A DNA stretch of 16,651 bases. Source: Porphyrobacter sp. Its GTDB lineage: Bacteria; Pseudomonadota; Alphaproteobacteria; Sphingomonadales; Sphingomonadaceae. Shown one piece after another: positions 14,572 to 16,651 of this stretch. Every line of letters begins with the position of its first letter. The stretch's first letter is position 1. A model generated the notes under the pieces. That model had not been told where the DNA came from. It made no database searches and saw nothing but the letters and a program-made list of their open reading frames with translations. The stretch spans positions 1-16,651 of the forward strand of contig JACIYY010000086.1 in assembly GCA_014359685.1 (NCBI GenBank), written 5' to 3'. The position numbers and the translations under genes were made by a program.

Positions 14572-14852
14572 GGCACAGAACCGTCCGCCGCGGGCTGCGA
14601 CCGTAGCCCGCGCGAAGGGCCGCACTTATGGCAGCGACGAGGGCGCGGCGGTCGCCATAGCCGCGCCCATTCGCCTCGACGGCTGCCTCACCCGGCGGGG
14701 TCGGGCAGAAGCGCCAGCGCGGCGGAGGGGCAGGCGGGCGATGTGCTCGGCCCATCGGAAAGGACCGAGCCCCTCCGCCTGTGCCCGCCGTCAGGGCGCC
14801 GCAAAAGCATCACTGGCTGGGCGGGGCGGTTTCCCCGGCGGGCACCTGCCCC
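14572..14852. other. structured intergenic region downstream of pal
   Basis: No convincing gene lies here. The stretch contains several strong inverted repeats: a perfect 8-bp stem (14589-14612), a perfect 9-bp stem (14641-14649 with 14660-14668) and a composite hairpin (14721-14779). The composite's outer arms GGCGGAGGGG and CCCCTCCGCC match over 10 bases, with an inner 6-bp stem GCTCGG/CCGAGC. A competing 7-bp pairing, GGCGGGC (14733-14739) with GCCCGCC (14783-14789), would exclude the outer stem. High GC makes chance stems commoner, but perfect 8- to 10-bp arms in a row are notable. It may hold the tol-pal transcript end or a structured RNA. No U-tract is present. Confidence 0.45.
14589..14612 (+). 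terminator. hairpin after pal, possible operon terminator
   Basis: CGCGGGCT (14589-14596) and AGCCCGCG (14605-14612) form a perfect 8-bp stem with an 8-base loop, 18 bases after the pal stop codon. The position suits transcription termination of the tol-pal operon, but no run of T follows, so it is not a classical intrinsic terminator. Confidence 0.35.
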
Positions 14853-14858
14853 TATAAT
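14830..14858 (+). promoter_or_regulatory. candidate promoter of the J-domain gene
   Basis: A perfect -10 consensus TATAAT lies at 14853-14858. Seventeen bases upstream TTTCCC (14830-14835) is a weak -35. Transcription would begin near 14865, giving a leader of about 23 bases before the ATG at 14888. No clear Shine-Dalgarno is seen in that leader. Confidence 0.5.
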
Positions 14859-14887
14859 GATTCGATGCTAACCATCTGGTTGATGCA

Positions 14888-15421
14888 ATGAGCCGCTCTG
14901 GCCGCTCGATGGACTGGGGCTTTCCCCGCTGGCGCGGCTATGGTGCCGGGCGCGAGGCGGCTCAGGTCCGGCTGTGCGACCGCCACGGCTGCGCCGAACC
15001 CGGCAACTGCCCCGCGCCAAAGGCTCCCAACAGCCCTGAGCGGTGGTATTTTTGCCAGCGGCACGCGGCCGAGTACAACGCCCGCTGGGACTATTTCGCC
15101 GGGCTGGAGAAGGAGGAGGTCGCCGCCCGCGCCCGTTCCGAACGCAGCGAGAGCGCCGGCTACGCCGAAGCCGCGCATTATGGCTGGGCGGGTAGCGGCG
15201 ACGGCAGCCGCAGCGCCGACGAGATGCGCGCGCTCGACCTCCTCGGGCTCGAAGTCGACGCCGATTTCGGGGCGGTGAAGAAAGCGTGGCGCGCGCGCGC
15301 CAAGCTGGTTCACCCTGACGTGCGGCCGGGTGACAGGGATGCGGCCAGGCAGTTCAGGGCCCTGCAACTCGCCTACGACGTGCTCCGCCAGGCAGAGGAG
15401 CGCCGGCAGTGGCGCGGGTGA
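14888..15421 (+). CDS. J-domain protein with N-terminal Cys/His (probable zinc-binding) region
   Basis: The 177-residue protein ends in a J-domain: EMRALDLLGLEVDADFGAVKKAWRARAKLVHPDVRPGD, with the HPD tripeptide at 142-144 that stimulates DnaK ATPase activity. The final QFRALQLAYDVLRQ is helix IV. The N-terminal half has clustered C30, H33, C35, C41, C56 and H59 (LCDRHGCAEPG...YFCQRHAAEYN), which look like metal ligands. This architecture, Cys-rich N-terminus followed by WDYFAGL and a C-terminal J-domain, is familiar from alphaproteobacteria but uncharacterised. It has no G/F region and no DnaJ central zinc domain, so it is a type III J-protein that probably directs DnaK to specific clients. 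It has its own TATAAT promoter. Confidence 0.85.
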   Translation: MSRSGRSMDWGFPRWRGYGAGREAAQVRLCDRHGCAEPGNCPAPKAPNSPERWYFCQRHAAEYNARWDYFAGLEKEEVAARARSERSESAGYAEAAHYGWAGSGDGSRSADEMRALDLLGLEVDADFGAVKKAWRARAKLVHPDVRPGDRDAARQFRALQLAYDVLRQAEERRQWRG

Positions 15422-15426
15422 TGCCG

Positions 15427-15531
15427 CTAGATTGAGGCACCCCAGGTCGGTGCGAGCGCCTTCTCGAAATGGGCGATCGGCGGCAGCTCCCCCGGACCGC
15501 GCCGCGTTAGGCGACCGCTTCTCCGTGCACG
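15427..15531 (-). pseudogene. possible C-terminal gene remnant, unrecognised
   Basis: On the minus strand a frame runs to a TAG at 15427-15429. Its last residues, ELPPIAHFEKALAPTWGASI, look more protein-like than the arginine-rich frames around them. Upstream the frame turns arginine-rich and meets a TGA at 15532-15534 with no good start codon. It could be the cut-off end of a gene lost when the region was rearranged next to the insertion sequence. I do not recognise the family and the evidence is weak. Confidence 0.22.
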
Positions 15532-15546
15532 TCAGGGGTGGGCGAG

Positions 15547-15714
15547 ATGGTGCGCCTGCTCAAGGACCATGCGCTCCAGGCCTCAACGATCGACGGCGGT
15601 CCCGTACGGGTAGATATGCGTTCGGCGAACAGGGACGAGTTGCGCGTCCTGCGGGTCATCAACGGCCAGCAGCCGGTTCGTGTCAGCGTACGGCTCGCCG
15701 GCCGCCGCGCTTGA
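15547..15714 (+). CDS. 55-codon ORF of unknown function beside the insertion sequence
   Basis: The frame starts ATG GTG CGC and encodes 55 residues beginning MVRLLKDHALQASTIDGG and ending SVRLAGRRA, stopping with TGA at 15712-15714. About 80 percent of codons end in G or C and the composition (hydrophobics alternating with charged residues: VRVDMRS, ELRVLRVING, PVRVSVRL) suggests beta strands rather than noise. A GTG at 15538 could add three residues. There is no strong ribosome-binding site. It may be a genuine small protein or a fragment of a larger one, and no family is recognised. Confidence 0.33.
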   Translation: MVRLLKDHALQASTIDGGPVRVDMRSANRDELRVLRVINGQQPVRVSVRLAGRRA

Positions 15715-15747
15715 TGTGGCAATCAGCAATATCTCCGACGCATGCTA

Positions 15748-15764
15748 GGGTCCAGACTCGTTCA
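15748..15764 (+). repeat. left terminal inverted repeat of the IS
   Basis: GGGTCCAGACTCGTTCA matches the reverse complement of the other end at 13 of 17 positions, including a perfect first seven. The transposase stop codon (15762-15764) falls inside this repeat. Confidence 0.85.
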
Positions 15765-16190
15765 CAGCCAGAACGCAATGGCTGCGGCGAGGCTCACAGC
15801 TGAGAGGGAGTTGCGGGCAAGCTTGTCATAGCGAGTGGCAATGCGGCGGAAGTCCTTGAGCCTGCAGAACATGGCTTCGACGCGCCAGCGATCACGATAG
15901 CGGCGCTCGTCATACTGGATTGGGCGCTTGCGATTGCGCCGGCCGGGGATGACGGGGATCGTGCCCTGCTCGCGCAATGCGGCCCTGATGCGGTTGGCGT
16001 CGCAGCCACGGTCAGCGATAACCCGCTTCATGCCAACGGTTTCACCGATCAGCAGGTCCGCGCCCCTCGCGTCGGACGTGTTGCCGGGTGTCAGGACGAG
16101 GCGAAGCGGCCGTCCGAGGAGATCAACAAGGGCGTGGATCTTGGTCGTCCTGCCGCCACGCGAGATGCCAATGGCATTGGTTTGCGCCCC
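15762..16190 (-). CDS. IS5-family transposase, second ORF (C-terminal catalytic part)
   Basis: This frame is entered by a -1 shift near the A4G6 run (16187-16196) and reads TNAIGISRGGRTTKIHALVD, then LVLTPGNTSD, VIADRGCDANRIRAAL, and ERRYRDRWRVEAMFCRLKDFRRIATRYDKLA, ending in AIAFWL. It supplies the second aspartate of the DDE triad (in IADRG) and the glutamate within the R-x-E-x(5)-K/R region (RVEAMFCRLK). An ATG at 16031 lies inside the frame, but the full product would be made as a frameshift fusion with the first ORF. The frame looks intact from the slip site to the stop. Confidence 0.85.
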   Translation of the reverse strand, partial: GAQTNAIGISRGGRTTKIHALVDLLGRPLRLVLTPGNTSDARGADLLIGETVGMKRVIADRGCDANRIRAALREQGTIPVIPGRRNRKRPIQYDERRYRDRWRVEAMFCRLKDFRRIATRYDKLARNSLSAVSLAAAIAFWL

Positions 16191-16518
16191 CCTTTTGCGC
16201 CGCCGGCAGAGCGGTGAGCTTTGATATAGCTACTATCGATCTGGCCGGTCTCCACGATCCAGCCTTCCTCGGTCAACACCGTCAGAATGCCGGTCCAGAT
16301 GCCCCTGCGGCTCCATCGGTCCAGCGGTTATAGACCGTCGTCGCCGGCCCATATTCCGCAGGGCAATCCGCCCAACGACCGCCGCACCTGAGCATGTGGA
16401 TGATCCCCGAGATCACCCGGCGATCATCGACCCGCCGCGCTCCAGGTTGGTTCTTCGGCAAATGAGGCTCGATCGCCGCCCACGCTTCATCCGACAGCCA
16501 GAACAACGAACGCGACAT
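16091..16518 (-). pseudogene. IS5-family transposase, first ORF, frameshifted
   Basis: From the ATG at 16518 the frame reads SRSLFWLSDEAWAAIEPHLP, RVDDRRVISGIIHML, GRWADCPAEYGPATTVYNRW and then goes out of frame to a TGA at 16282. Inserting one base near 16320/16321 restores the expected YNRWNRWSRRGIWTGILTVL and continues into EEGWIVETGQIDSSYIKAHRSAGGAKGG. That segment contains the first DDE aspartate (QIDSSY). The restored frame ends at 16091, as in other two-ORF IS427-like elements. The lesion is therefore separate from the normal programmed shift at the A4G6 run. Confidence 0.85.
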
Positions 16519-16527
16519 CCCCAAGGG

Positions 16528-16533
16528 CCTCCT
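16528..16533 (-). promoter_or_regulatory. ribosome-binding site of the transposase
   Basis: On the minus strand AGGAGG lies 9 bases before the ATG at 16518. It decides that start over an in-frame TTG at 16524, which would lie only 3 bases from the AGGAGG. Confidence 0.7.
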
Positions 16534-16583
16534 GTCTCAGCGGAGACTCCCTGAATCAATGTCCCCGCAAATCTTCAAGAGGC

Positions 16584-16600
16584 TGATTGGGTTTGGACCC
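16584..16600 (-). repeat. right terminal inverted repeat of the IS
   Basis: Read inward on the minus strand it is GGGTCCAAACCCAATCA, matching the left end at 13 of 17 positions. TA follows directly on the outside. Confidence 0.85.
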
Positions 16601-16651
16601 TAATATCAACGGGCGCTGAGGATGACTCACGTCAGGGATTCCCAAGAGGGT

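Larger units (their letters stand above)
15748..16600 (-). mobile_element. IS5-family (IS427-like group) insertion sequence, 853 bp
   Basis: The element is bounded by GGGTCC...GGACCC inverted repeats and flanked on both sides by TA (15746-15747 and 16601-16602), the small target duplication expected for this group. Its length of 853 bp is typical of IS427-like elements. It carries a minus-strand transposase in two overlapping frames with the DDE motif split between them. An A4G6 run at the overlap could serve for programmed -1 frameshifting. An additional one-base lesion in the first frame suggests that this copy is inactive unless it is a sequencing error. It lies between a region of possible gene debris and the window end. 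Confidence 0.92.

Noticed and set aside
14564..14755. Minus-strand frame of 63 codons downstream of pal
   Set aside because: Arg/Pro/Ala-rich, overlaps the pal stop codon and the hairpins, no ribosome-binding site and no family resemblance.
15507..15722. Minus-strand frame of 71 codons before the IS
   Set aside because: Composition (many Arg, Thr, Ser) looks like the complement of the better plus-strand 55-codon frame; no start signals.
16603..16651. Possible end of another mobile element (GGGATTCCC-like sequence near the window edge)
   Set aside because: The stretch is too short, and no partner repeat is visible inside the window.

Overview
The window is GC-rich DNA from an alphaproteobacterium, most probably a member of the Sphingomonadales (Sphingomonas/Erythrobacteraceae type). 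Pointers to this are the alpha-type SspB adaptor, a DUF3008 small protein, a SWIB-domain protein, a zinc-finger-plus-J-domain protein, the hisB-hisH-hisA-hisF-hisE-HIT gene order, and a palindromic dispersed repeat of the 'ATTGCGAGCG' type that I associate with this group. The genus is inference. Apart from an insertion sequence at the right end, the gene content is mostly core housekeeping.

Layout. (1) 1-1650, plus strand: the 3' end of a SWIB/MDM2-domain protein, then a secreted M19 membrane-dipeptidase-type peptidase. (2) 1695-5009, minus strand, reading right to left: sspB (ClpXP adaptor), a small conserved-looking protein of unknown function, gmk, dapD, a single-pass membrane protein and a DUF3008 protein. 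(3) 5105-10070, plus strand: a histidine biosynthesis cluster hisB-hisH-[GH130-like gene]-hisA-hisF-hisE followed by a HIT-family gene. The glycosidase-like gene interrupts the his cluster and is preceded by the palindromic repeat. (4) 10114-14571, plus strand: a complete Tol-Pal cell-envelope operon ybgC-tolQ-tolR-tolA-tolB-pal with tight translational coupling, lacking a cpoB/ybgF gene after pal. (5) 14572-14887: a hairpin-rich intergenic region, then a J-domain gene (14888-15421). (6) 15422-15747: possible gene debris and a 55-codon ORF. (7) 15748-16600: an 853-bp IS5-family (IS427-like) insertion sequence on the minus strand with inverted repeats and a TA target duplication. Its transposase has the usual two-ORF arrangement plus an extra frameshift.

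How the parts work together. HisB, HisH, HisA, HisF and HisE supply steps of histidine synthesis, HisH/HisF forming the glutamine amidotransferase-cyclase; hisI, hisG, hisD and hisC are not in the window. TolQ-TolR-TolA is the proton-motive-force-driven inner-membrane complex that acts on periplasmic TolB and outer-membrane lipoprotein Pal during cell constriction. Here TolA has an unusually short proline-rich linker instead of a long helical domain, and TolB carries a matching proline/alanine-rich N-terminal extension. hisB and ybgC each have a sigma70-like promoter placed so that transcription would begin at or next to the ATG, suggesting leaderless mRNAs.

I found no CRISPR array, phage region, tRNA or rRNA, and no clear undescribed multi-gene system. 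The most unusual items are the GH130-like gene inside the his cluster, the structured region downstream of pal with two mutually exclusive pairings, the TolA/TolB linker variation, and the unexplained sequence between the J-domain gene and the IS.
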